A stretch of 64,000 nt of DNA. It comes from Periconia sp. R9002 (Eukaryota > Ascomycota > Dothideomycetes > Pleosporales > Periconiaceae). The stretch spans positions 62,001 to 126,000 of the forward strand of contig JAMAHW010000064.1 of assembly GCA_023627715.1 (NCBI GenBank), in the 5' to 3' direction. The position numbers and the translations under genes were made by a program. Under the pieces are notes generated by a model. It was not told where the DNA came from, did no database searches, and saw only the letters and a list, made by a program, of their open reading frames with translations. This document shows, one piece after another, positions 11,677 to 22,554 of the stretch (position 1 is the stretch's first letter; each line of letters opens with the position of its first letter).

Positions 11677-11984
11677 TTAGCTGTAGGGCGGCACAACTGC
11701 AGCTTCCACCGTCCGTTCCGTGATTTTGTAGCGTACGAGGTGGCTCCGCGACGGTCGGTGATTTGTTAGGGGAAATGAATCGAGATTGTACGCTGTATCT
11801 ACATTAGTTCAGAAGGGCAGAGAATCAAGACGACGCGGCTAAGATGATCACATTGGATGGACATACCAGCTCTCATCTGGGAATCAACGTGACGACGATA
11901 CACCTTCCAGACTACGAAGAACGCCGGAGGGCAAGTGACGAGGAGAGTTAGAACAGCAATGATGGCCTCGGCAGACAACGTCAT
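11677..11984 (-). CDS. Small single-pass membrane protein (79 aa, 2 exons)
   Basis: Exons 11867-11984 and 11677-11798 on the minus strand, with a 68-bp intron (GTATGT donor, AATGTAG acceptor). The N-terminal half is one hydrophobic helix ('IIAVLTLLVTCPPAFFVVW') followed by a basic 'KVYRRH' stop-transfer segment. The remaining 50 residues are polar and end in 'VVPPYS'. I do not recognise a named family, but short proteins of this form are common near fungal metabolic genes. It faces the MFS remnant tail to tail. Confidence 0.55.
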
Positions 11985-12375
11985 CTCGGGACCACACTCG
12001 ACTTTGAAGGGCAGTTCTGTGTTTGTACTGGACAGGAGGCAGAATTACCGACAATTAATGAATCTGAAATATGGTCTTTGCTCAAATATCATTGATATCA
12101 ACGATACACGACACTGTCAACACTGTCCAACAATAGGCCTTAGAAGTCACTATGAAGCAAAAAGAAATGAATATAACGCAGAGATTTTGGCAAGCACCAA
12201 TCGTGACCGAGGGTAGCGATGCATGAATGCATTACTAAGAATGGGCCGGTGTGGGTTAGGCTGAGTTCTGGGATTAGGCCGTCGCAGTGTTGAAGATTTT
12301 GGAAACAGCCAATGAGGGAGAAGAAGGCAGCGGCCCCCAATAAGTCATGCGCATACACCACTTGCGTGTATACAT

Positions 12376-12650
12376 ATTAATAGTACTTAAATTTTACCTT
12401 AGCTAACTTAAAATAAGGGGAGGTCTAAGCTTAAATATATTATTAATATATTTAGATTTTTTTTTCTTTTTTTTACATTCTAAAGCCCTTATTCCTAACT
12501 CCCTAACCCTACCTAACTCTTACTCTATTTAACCCTTACCCTACCTAACCTTAACACTATAAAAAAGAGAAAAAAAGATCTAAATATATTTAAGTAATAA
12601 CTAAGAAATTATATTAGGTTAAGTTAGGTAATTATTAAGTCCTATTAACC
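12376..12650. mobile_element. AT-rich foldback element, MITE-like
   Basis: The two ends are inverted copies: the left end begins TTAATAGTACTTAA and the reverse complement of the right end begins TTAATAGGACTTAA. Inside, both arms carry an imperfect AAATATATTTAGAT followed by a T/C-rich run. The arms are about 95 bp around a loop of about 75 bp. The loop holds degenerate CCCTAA-like units (12499-12550). TTAA occurs at both outer edges and may be a target-site duplication or part of the repeat. No transposase is encoded. Confidence 0.6.
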
Positions 12651-12938
12651 TGCAACCTCACCACTTGTAGAGCGCGCGGCCGCTTGCTTACGTGAATACG
12701 GCGAGAGCCATGAACAGATTCTGGAACGGGCCAATCACCTCATTGTGTAACCTTCATTGGACGCAGCCCAACCCCGCTAGGTTCAAATATGCCCATCACC
12801 CTTCTTTCACAATACAACGACAATCTCGAACACATTGAATTGCTTCAATTATCGTTAAGAAATACGTTTCTTTCCGTGCATTGTCTTTACCTCCTCCACC
12901 GATTCATACACCTTTTTCCATTCCCCCGCGCGCACGAG

Positions 12939-15900
12939 ATGCCTAAAAGGCGTTCGGAGCTTGACGAGGAAGAAAATCGCCATAGGGATAAGATTCATAA
13001 ATTGTATAAGGATGAGGGCCGGAAACTCAGCGACGTTGCTTTCTTGATGGCAGAGCAAGACGAGTTCCACCGAACGTAGGCAAATGAACCCCATTGCGAG
13101 ATTAGAGAATATGATCTCTAGCTAACATCCGGACAGAGAAGCACAGTATGAGCGTATGTTCAAGAGATGGGGTATGAAAAAGTACAGAAAAAAGGAGGAT
13201 TGGATCTTCGTTGCAAAACGTGTCTCAGAAAGGAAGGCCCAGGGTCGTGAATCCAATGTCAAGTTGCACGACGAAGTTATTTCTCCTGCAAAGCTCAAGA
13301 AGGAAATATCAAGATACGGGCTCTATATGATGCCCCACAAATTCCCTGTGTCGAGTAGGTATTATTGGCTCATACTATGTGAAGCAAGCTAACTAGATCT
13401 TCAGGTCGAGACGAGATGCCATCCTACATTAACATTTACACCCCTCCACGTTCACCGGAACCAGATACAACGGCGCTAGCGGTCTCTATCTATAACGCAT
13501 CTTCGGACTCTCTTTCCGTCTCAGGCAACAAACTACTCGACTATGCCAAACCCACGCCTTGGTACAACTTCATGGATTTTATACGGAAATCGGACATCGC
13601 CAACAGTCGAACTAGCATATTATCATTCCCATCGGTCACAGAACAATGGACATTCACGGATTGCTCTGGATCGGCTATTGCCGAGACTAAAGAATCTATC
13701 ACAAGTCATCAAGTCTCACAAATACGAGAATGGACCTATGATGTCTCGATGACATCTCTTGTGAACTCCGATACTGCCATTCCGGCCGTTTATAACAATC
13801 CAAGCTCTTTCTTACCTCCAACGATCGATGGATCAGTAGACATCAACGTGAAAGAAATGCTTGACTTGTCGGAGATAAGCACGCAGCTCGAGTTCATTAA
13901 AGCGATTGTCCATCAAATTTCCAACTACCATGACGCCGACAGAACAATTATCGTCTTAGTAGCTCTTGCGAAGGACAAACGAAACCTTTCAGTGCTTAGA
14001 AGTGTGCTTCGCGACAAGTTGCCTATTTTAGATGCGTTCTCAGAGAAGCTTCTCGTCGCTGCAGTAAGAGACAGAAATTTACCACTAGTAAAAGTACTGG
14101 TGGACCGTGGTGTAGATGTCAGCTTCAGACGACAGTGGGATTCTTACAATGCACTAGTGTGCGCCGTCCTGAAATGTGATGAAGATATTGTCACATACCT
14201 CCTCGATCATGGTGCAGACCCGACTGAAGGATTTCTCTTAGACTCTCGCGTATATTATGAGTCGATGCTGAACCTTGCGGTCGAACGAGGAAATGAGAAC
14301 ATAGTAACCGACCTGCTCCAATCAAGACCAAACTTCACATTTGGATGTCCAGCCATCACTCTCCGCACACTTCGTCTAGCAACGTTAGCTGGTAACTGCA
14401 ACATTATGAAGCTCCTTGTGGGTCGGAGGCCAGCACTTTTTGACGCGATGCGTTCGAAACCGTGGCTACTGTACGAGGCTGCTGCAACACATGAGTCCGA
14501 TTCCACATTTGCCCTGCTAAAAGACTGGGGCCTGGACATCAAGGCGAAAGATTCATGTAGGAGAGGTAGTGCGCTAGCTGTCGCGAGCTACAATGCAAAT
14601 ATGCCGCTCATCAATCATCTACTCAACTCAAGGGTCGATGTCAATGCTGTTGCTTGGGGACTCGTCCCAGACGATGAATACGGCGAACGCCAGAAAAGCG
14701 TACCAACGGAATTAGAATATGATATACTTGAAGGTACAACCGGGAAGTCCGCCCTTCAAATCGCCGTAGAAAAAGACCACAGTACGCTCGTCGAGCTTCT
14801 CCTCGCCAAAGGTGCCGACACAAACCAGTACAACCTCGTCTGCCCTCTTCAGATCGCTGCTTACAACGGCAACGATACTATAGCCGCGATGCTCCTTGAT
14901 GCTGGCGCTAGTGTAAATCACTTGCGAAAAAGCTCCAGAATGTCCTCTGATATCTACCACGTTTACATTGACGATTCTTGCTTTCCAATCAGAGACCGAC
15001 CCGCCATTCAATTAGCCTTGGAAAGCGGGTCCGTGAGTGTTGTCTCCACGTTGTTGAAAAATGGCGCAAAAATACCCAGCGAAGATTCAGGGGTCCTCAC
15101 ACAAGCCCTGAAGTGGAACCCTTTATTGAGTGCCATTGAGGGAGGGAACTGCCTGCTTGTGCGATATATCATAGAAAGCGCTGGCCTCCATTGCTGGGGA
15201 ACACAAAAATGTTTCACTCGGTGTCTTGAAAGATTCGGCCCTCATTTTGCTGAGGAACTCATCAACGAAGGTGTCTTTACCCAAAATGCCCTTTGCGATC
15301 CACGGAGCCTTTGCGGTTGCGTCGACTCATCTGCTGATAACTTAGTAAAGGCATTGATCTCCCGCACCATATCTACTCTTGGCGAGTTACCACCCGGATA
15401 TGGCGCTGCCGGACTGGCACTAGCCGTAATAAAGAAGAATGATAGCATGATACAAACTTTCCTGAATGCGGGGATCAAGCCTTATGAGCTTACAGATCGC
15501 CATCTAGGTTTTCGCAGCGATAGTTTTGTTGAGAAAGGAACTAGTGCGCTTCAACAGGCATTCGTGTCTTGCAATTTGCCAGTTGCCAAGATGCTCATGA
15601 AACAATGTGGCGAGATCCTCTATGACATGGAACAGATACTCCAAAACCGAGGGCTTCTTGCCGCATATGGAAGTGCATTCAAGTTTGGTAATCGCGATAT
15701 CGTGAAGTTGATTCTAGAAACCGGGCTAGACGTAAGATGGATTGATGAAAGCGTTGGTTTTGGTCCGAGAGGTGGATCGAGCCTCTCTTCCCTTCAATGT
15801 TCTCTTGGGTGCAAATTTGGGGATTTCCCTCAGAATTACGAAGTCGCGGAACTGCTTCTCAATCATTTCGCTGTCGTCAACTATCCAGCCAAAGGCGGCC

Positions 15901-16451
15901 ATCGGGGGGAATATTTCTGGTACGATACCCCACTTCAGCTTGCCGTGAGACTGAACGCGGCCACACTTGTTCGAAAACTGCTTTGTATGAATGCCGATAT
16001 TCATGCAGAGCCAAATCCTCATATAGGTGCGACTGCTCTTCAATTGGCGGCTATGAACGGCAATTTCGAGATTTTGAACATCCTCCTGGAAGCTGGGGCA
16101 GATATCAACGCTTTACCAGCCGCCTATCAAGGGCGTTCAGCCATTGAGGGTGCTTCAGAATGGGGCAGACTAGATATGGTGAGATATCTTCTTGAAGCTG
16201 GTGCAGATGTAAAGGGAAAAACAAACAGGAACTATAGGAGATCTGTCGTAAGAGCATGGCTAAGTGGTCATAGAACTTTGGCTAAGATGATACAAGACTG
16301 GAAGGCTGAAAAGTTTGGCCCCGAAGACTGTGAAGAAATATCGGTCATCGTGGACTCTATAAAGAATAGCGAATTGGATTTTGTAGATTCTGATGCCGAA
16401 GAGAGATGGCACAGATGGGAAGAAAACGAGGAAGAGGGTGCATTTGTGTGA
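12939..16451 (+). CDS. Clr5-domain ankyrin repeat protein (1133 aa, 3 exons)
   Basis: Exons 12939-13075, 13137-13354 and 13405-16451; both introns (61 and 50 bp) close in phase. Residues ~10-66 form a Clr5-type domain: an acidic/basic helix, 'KIHKLYKDEGRKLSDVAFLM', then 'YERMFKRWGMKKYRKKEDW'. This N-terminal domain is frequent in fungal ankyrin proteins. After a variable linker, residues ~330-1060 contain many ankyrin repeats, clearest at 'LVELLLAKGADTNQ', 'IAAMLLDAGASVNH', 'ILNILLEAGADINA' and 'MVRYLLEAGADVKG'. The C-terminus is acidic. An upstream in-frame ATG at 12789 exists but precedes non-conserved residues, so 12939 is preferred. It is probably a scaffold or regulatory protein; Clr5 domains are suspected to bind nucleic acid, but the role is not known. 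Confidence 0.85.
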
Positions 16452-16945
16452 TTTAAGAACCAACAGAGATATCTTGTAATTAAATACCAAAGGTGATGCT
16501 TTGTAATCGCAGCAGCTAAACTCTATCGCACGTTGTCGCACTCGGCATGGGCTTTTGGTATCATGATTGGCAAATTCGAATGATGTTCCAATTCTTAGCC
16601 TAGAAGCAAAATATACGCACACGCTTTCACAAAAACTTCTACTTCTGCTACATACCAATAATGCTCTAGGAACATTTGCGGGAGCTCTGTGTCCCAGTAT
16701 ATAGGGTAATAAGAAGCCATTGTTCTATGATTCCCTGATATTGCGTTGCTTTATCTGGATACCTCATTCTGGCGCTTTCTATGTCGCACTCCAAGATTAA
16801 ATCTAATTATTAGGCACCATATTGTTCAAATGCTGGAATATCTCTCCAAGTAGCCGAGCCTTGCTTGACATGTATTGGCGGTCATAAAAGCGATGGCATT
16901 AGTTATCTGACCATCTAGGTAACTGCGATAGACTTTCATGGGTGC
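16452..16945. other. Convergent intergenic spacer
   Basis: About 0.5 kb between two converging genes. No gene seen; shared terminator territory. Confidence 0.5.
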
Positions 16946-17696
16946 TTATAAACGTTTTCTAGCCCTCGACTTCAATAAGATGTTCTCCATCTTCTGCAAC
17001 AGAGACTTTTGTTGCTCTTCCTGGATGCGAGATAGCAATACACCTCGATTGGATTTCCAATCCAAATACTCGTGTTTTAAAAACCTTTCTAACATAGGTT
17101 CCGTCCAAATATGTATGGAATATTCTAGCTGCTGCCAAAGTCGAAGCTGATCAGCAAAACCACTGTTGGGCGCTACCATAGATCTAGCGCTCTGTGCCAT
17201 CTTGAGCGCACTCTCATAGGGGAGCTGCTGCGATCGCATTAGATATGCGACGAGTACTGCCCCACTACGGGATATCCCCTGAATGCAGTGAACTAGGACT
17301 CTTGTCTCTCTTCGACCCAAGTCTTCGATTTCGCGTGTGCCTGCAACGTCGCTTTGATCGTCGCATCTAGTCTTGTTCTCCGCGCTTAAGCTTTGTCCCA
17401 AAGCATCCTCGATCCAAGTACAGATGCCTTCCAGGCACATTAGAATGTCTTCGAAAGGGTCATCTTCAATGTCAACCCAAAGCTGCTCAACGTTTTCGAT
17501 CCCATCAAGCTGAGGTCGTTTCCGAGCATTTGTAAGGCTGACGACATGCGTGAAGCGATATTTTTTTATCAATTCGGCAGATTGGGGGACGGTAATGCTG
17601 CTGATCGTGAGCAAAATAGGGTCAGAGGATGGTTCGGATTATATTATACTCAGAAATATACAAGCGGGGAACAGCTTCAATTGGATTAGCAGTCAT
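16946..17696 (-). CDS. Dual-specificity protein phosphatase (232 aa, 2 exons)
   Basis: Exons 17650-17696 and 16946-17597 on the minus strand. The active-site loop is '[11 protein letters not shown]', matching HCx5R with the following Ser, and '[11 protein letters not shown]' and '[11 protein letters not shown]' are the family's strand and general-acid regions. The large frame itself has no ATG at its head. A 47-nt first exon ([15 protein letters not shown]) with a 52-bp intron supplies the standard DUSP N-terminus and closes in phase. The C-terminal 60 residues are charged and coiled-coil-like with a basic end ('KSRARKRL'). It is likely a cytosolic or nuclear phosphatase acting on Ser/Thr/Tyr phosphoproteins; the substrate is unknown. 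Confidence 0.85.
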
Positions 17697-18583
17697 AATG
17701 ACTTGACATCCACGAATGAAATACAAGGTAGAAAAGTCCAATTAGATAGGTTTTCTTGTTGTGAGATGCCAAGAATAGGGTATTGATTGATAATTAGGGA
17801 GCTTATTTACAACAGAAATACACGTTTAAATACATAGAAATCGGCGTAACATTGCTCCGCGTGAGCTCCTTTACTACTTGTAGCGTAGCTCCAAAGAGCC
17901 GAGAAACCATTATTCGTGAAGCTCAAGATCTTAATTAACACCACTGAACTTAATTCGTGTGGCCACCTAAAGCCATAATATGATAGTCCGATCTTAACGA
18001 AGCAAGGTCCGTCAAACATTCAATATAACTTGAATAGATTAAGAGGGTTTGAAATGACTTGGCAGTTGAAACGTTAACACGGCTCTATTGCAAATAGGAA
18101 TTGAAGCCACCGTGGGTTTTTACATTAAACGGCTTTTACAATGGGCCAAACACTTCCGCCTCGACTTCCACCTTCTAGCTAAGTCATCATGACCGGAGAA
18201 ATTGCCGGCTTATTGTCGCGGCTATGTTCAATGTGTTGCGGAGTGTTCGAGCCCATAGACAAGACACACTTTTTCGTATTCAAATCTAGACCATATACTC
18301 AGCATTAATTCGCACATTGTGAAAGGTGCAGACATCCCTAAACGGGATGGTCTCATCGAAATTCGAAATGGGAGTGAGAACACAAATCTTGAATTTTATG
18401 GAAATTGGTATGCAATATCTAGACCGGCCAAATACAAACCAAGAAGAAGAAGCGCATGATCCAAGCGAATAGTACCAAAAGAGTAGTGTACAAAAGTGTA
18501 AGCAAGACAGGAAAGTAGCACGGAATAAGAGAAGGTGCTTACTAACCCGCTGCCTATTACTCGAAGCATAGCACGGCATAAGG
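17697..18583. other. Intergenic, no gene seen
   Basis: About 0.9 kb. Frames at 18286-18741 (minus) and smaller ones overlap the neighbouring gene's 3' end and show no features. Confidence 0.5.
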
Positions 18584-20585
18584 CTACCTTGTCGGAATAC
18601 CATCAACGTAGCAGTCTGAAATTTCCTGTTCTCCAACAGCCTTTGAGCACGGCTTCCGATGAGTTTCGGAGTTTCCAGGAGCGCCATGACAATTCGGGTC
18701 CTGTGTGCACCAGAAAGAAGAGATGACCTTGGAGTTTCCATCTTTCAACTCATCGATTTGGCCATCAAACAGCACGACGTTTGCTTTGCCATCGCAGTTA
18801 TCCTTGTCATAGTATGCGCAGCAGCCACCCCATGTCTGGAGTCTTACTAGAGCATTGTCGAGAGGTGTTCCCGTGAGAGAGTTACACCGTTCGTAAGGGA
18901 TGCGATCGGCTCGCTTGTAACTATCAGGGTATGTCGACCTTCCTATTTGCGGGTCAAAACTCAATTAAATAGGTTAGTGTGTTTAGTCACTTACTCATTT
19001 TTGGCTTCTCGGCATTTAGATCGACGTCGCCTACGACAAGAATACCCATTCGTGGATTGGGGGATGGGTGTACATCTTCCTTCTTGGCATCAAAATTAAT
19101 GCGAAGCTGGAATTTTTTGCCATCGCTCGAGGTGAAGTCGTGGTTGAATTCCTTCACCTCGCGCTTGGAAGCCGAGCCAGCGGCGAGGGTGGCGCCTACA
19201 GCCACGCAATCGAGCCATTCCTGGGACTTGAAGATCTTTTGGGCCGACCCAGAGCCTTTGGCGGCGGCTACGGCTTTGTCGCTTGCCTGCATTGACTTTT
19301 GTGGGCTTTTTGGGTCCCGTAGGTCGTTGAATTGACGGCCACCGCTTTTGTTAGGGGCGGCAACTTTGAATGTTGAGGCAACTTTAGCAGCAGCTTCGGC
19401 CGTTTTACCGCCTTTGCCGAACAGATTTTTGAAAAGATTGGCAATCGCTGAGAAAAGGGAGCCAAGGCCCCCACCACCTGCCGTTTCGAAGTCTACAGAA
19501 ACTGATACACTAGTGGTCTCCTTTATCTCAATCATATCTAGAGTACATACTAAGTCAACAGGGTTTCACTTGGGTTGTGTTGTGACATACGGTCTTCAAG
19601 ATCTTTATCAGGAACTGGAGAATCAGTTTCGGGCTCTTGTATGCCCGAGACCATCTCTTCCGTCAGGGAATTAATATCGTCGGGAGCAATCCAGGTCACA
19701 GCTCCCAGCGCCAGACAAGCACCTCGTCGTGCTCTGATGCGTCGTTTCCTGCCACTGAATTAGATGTGTCACTTCAGCTACTCTTGGTTACACTCACTTG
19801 TCGTCGTCGTTCTTTTTATCGCTGGAAATGCCCTTTGATACCGGCTCTTGGGCTTTCCAAACCTTGTCGGCCTTGGCTTTCTCTTTCTCTGGTGTGGACC
19901 GGCAGCTAGTGCTCATCTTTCCATCGCCTCCGATGGCTTTGAAGGCAAAGGTATCTTTACCCTCACACTTCTTGTCAGGTTGGTCGTCAGGTGCACACTT
20001 GCCTGCCTGGCTCGTCGTCTTGGTGGACATGCTTTGTCCTGCTGGACATTCACCGCTCTTGTCCTTGTCGATGCATTTCGGATTATCCGTAAGTTCGTTC
20101 TGGCCAGTCACTGAGGGATCTAGCTTCTTGCCGTCTGGGCACTTGCCCTGCTCTTTTTTGTCGTCGTCGGATTTGGGGGTTTCGCAAGCGTCCCCCACAG
20201 AGTTGGCCTTCTTACCATCTGGACACTTTTCACACTTGCCCGTTTTTGGATCTCTCACCTGGCTGTCGCTTTCGCATTTTTCTTGCCTCAACGGGCACTC
20301 CTTCTTCTTCTCGTTGTTCTGTCTCTTCTGTATATGGCTGTATTCACGGACGAGGTCTTCAATTTGTGAGATGGTTGTATTGTCGGCGCGCTCGAACAAG
20401 AATGGGGAGAGTCCACCGTCCCTGAGAATCGTAGCGTCCTGAATACTGGCTGGTGCATTCGTAGTAGGCTTTCGGATGCGCAACTCAACTAGGACGCCAT
20501 TGTTGTTCGACGTCGCAAATGACTGCGGGACAAATGTCCAAAGAGAGGTAGCTCCCAAAAGTAGCGATGGACTAAAAGACTTCAT
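18584..20585 (-). CDS. Large secreted Cys-rich protein (615 aa, 4 exons)
   Basis: Exons 19798-20585, 19591-19748, 18995-19537 and 18584-18942 on the minus strand; introns are 49, 53 and 52 bp and all phases close. Residues 1-25 form a signal peptide ('SPSLLLGATSLWTFVPQSFA'). Residues ~95-235 hold repeated 'CPDGKK' units spaced between single cysteines (for example 'KCEKCPDGKKAN' and 'GKCPDGKKLDP'), like EGF-type or extracellular Cys-repeat regions, rich in Lys/Asp. The middle is Gly/Ala/Lys-rich ('NLFKNLFGKGGKTAEAAAK'). The C-terminal 120 residues form a separate Cys-rich module with 'GGCCAYYDKDNCDG' and 'VISSFWC', loosely similar to the secreted protein encoded divergently next door. No named family recognised. 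Acts outside the cell if the signal peptide is right. Confidence 0.75.
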
Positions 20586-21117
20586 TTGAAAAGAAAGAGC
20601 GCGCGATGCGCAAAGACAGTTGAAAATGAAAGGGAATGTAATTGGGAAAACACGACGGAGGGGAAGCGATCAATGATGTGTTCAGATATCGCTCGATCAC
20701 CTGAATCGAATCTCTGCGATTTTTGTAAAGCTGAACTAATTCTTTTTCGGATAATGCACCTATCTACCACATTAGTGACAATTTGCATCAGCCTCAAACT
20801 AGCATCGTGCACGCACTACATTTGAGACAGGTCACTTGTTGGATCTTTAGACTATAGCAAACGGGACAATTATTTAACGCACGGGCGTTTATGTAGTTGC
20901 AAGTAGATGTAATGCGCGAATAAATAGAAATCATCCCTTGGTATTACTTTGAGAATCGAATACAGTAGTATCTCCGAACTGAGCTGGCGGTTAAACTAGA
21001 CTAAGGCTCACGACCTCGCACCGCCCCTACTTCCACCAATTCTTTCGTTCCAACATTCCCAACTCAAGCGCTACAATCTCAAACCCTCAATTTCTATTCA
21101 AACTACATACTATCGAA
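20586..21117. promoter_or_regulatory. Shared divergent promoter of two secreted-protein genes
   Basis: The 532 bp between the two divergent starts must hold both promoters. A C/A-rich leader lies at 21030-21115 for the plus-strand gene. No specific element was identified. Confidence 0.45.
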
Positions 21118-21522
21118 ATGCGTTCCGCAATTCTACTCCTTCTTTCTACCACGGTGTTTGCTTTTGACTTGAGGTTTTTCAACCAATACGAAGGCGACGT
21201 ATGCCAGGACGAAGTGACCGACTTGACAATTCGCGACCTCAAACTCAGCGACGGTTGCCAAAAGCTCGGCAAAATCGGTGGCAAAGCTATGCTTGTGGAC
21301 TGGACGAAGGAGGAGGATAATGATCTTATCGTCGCCTTTTTCTACGATGAGTCTTGCTGCAACGGCCAGACATCCGAAATCAGCATCAGGACAGGCTGGA
21401 CCGACAAATGCAAATACATCCCGGGTGGGAGCGGCTGGTACAAGAGTTTCAGGGTAATGGATACAAATGATATCAACAAGGGAAAAGAAGGAGAGAAGTA
21501 CGAATGTAAGAAGAAGAATTGA
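21118..21522 (+). CDS. Secreted protein (134 aa), intronless
   Basis: MRSAILLLLSTTVFA is a clean signal peptide. The mature protein of about 119 residues has six cysteines: 'GDVCQDE', 'DGCQKL', 'ESCCNGQ', 'DKCKYI' and 'YECKKK'. The pattern of an early Cys, a 'xxFFYDESCCNG' turn and a later 'WYKSF' strand looks like a small beta-rich secreted fold. The last module of the divergently transcribed neighbour has a comparable order ('CCAYYDKDNCDG' then 'ISSFWC'). An overlapping antisense frame (21133-21633) is a shadow. Function unknown. Confidence 0.75.
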   Translation: MRSAILLLLSTTVFAFDLRFFNQYEGDVCQDEVTDLTIRDLKLSDGCQKLGKIGGKAMLVDWTKEEDNDLIVAFFYDESCCNGQTSEISIRTGWTDKCKYIPGGSGWYKSFRVMDTNDINKGKEGEKYECKKKN

Positions 21523-22554
21523 TTGGAGGTTGTTGGAGAAGCTTAAATCAAGAATTGCTAGCCTGATAGCGTGCTCGGTGGAGAATGTGTTGGAATTGAC
21601 TGTCGTTGCATTTTCATTAACTTCTGTACACAATCTTTCAAAAATTGGATTTTCTTCTATCTGGATCTTTACTTAAAATTCTTTCTTAGAATGCTCTCAA
21701 CTTTTGACTACACTGCGCGTACAGATCACAATGTTTCGTGAATAGATTGTAATCGAGCCTTGGCACTTCTTCAAACATCCTGCGAATGTTGCTCGTACCT
21801 TGTTCTACCCCAGAAGTCTACTCTTAGCTTACATGGCTCAGTACAGCTTTTTTTTTTTTTGCCACCCACGCAAAAGGATCAAACTCGGACAGAGCTCCTC
21901 TGTTGCGGAAAAGAATCCTTTGGATAAAACTCGAAGTTAATCCAATGACTCTGCCATGATCCGTCACCCTATTGCTTTTTGTCATCAATCCGGAGAGAGA
22001 AATTATCAGCACTACCCATTCTACCCCCGCCAAGATGAAAAGATGATTCAAAACAGTGACAAACAAGGTGTTTGGTTTGCTTTTTGCCCCTGTAATCGTA
22101 TTATCCCAAGTTCACTATCCACCGTAAGCCCCGAGAAAGAGCACACACTAGGTTTCAGGTACTACCACCTACAAGGACTAGTCTGCGGGGTATATACCTA
22201 ATAGAACGTGAACATGGGCCCGAGGCGGTCCTAGCGCTCTCGTGCGTATCGGGGTTTATTGTAAAGCAAAAAATTGGAGGAACTAAACTCGAGCTCGGTT
22301 GATCCCATAGGGCTCAGCCCTTTGAGTGTAGAGTGGCAGGGCATGATATCATGCAGCCTAGCGATGCGCGAGTTATCCTTTGGCTCCCATCGTTACAAGC
22401 GCCCAATTGCCTAATTTGGAGTATGGGGCCGGGTACTTATTATTATAGTGGATAGATTCAATTGGATAACTTTCCATCGTTTGGTCTTCTTGACATCAAT
22501 TTCTTCGAATTGAATCAATTCTGTCCCTCGTTAACTGATTTTTGCGCGTTCAGC
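21523..22554. other. Intergenic, 1.0 kb
   Basis: No gene supported. Contains a T run at about 21849-21861 and a GC-mixed stretch before the kinase gene leader. Confidence 0.5.

Noticed and set aside
19798..20442. 214-codon plus-strand frame
   Set aside because: It is antisense to the first exon of the 615-aa secreted protein, whose spliced model and Cys pattern are better supported.
21133..21633. 166-codon minus-strand frame
   Set aside because: Shadow of the 134-aa secreted protein gene.
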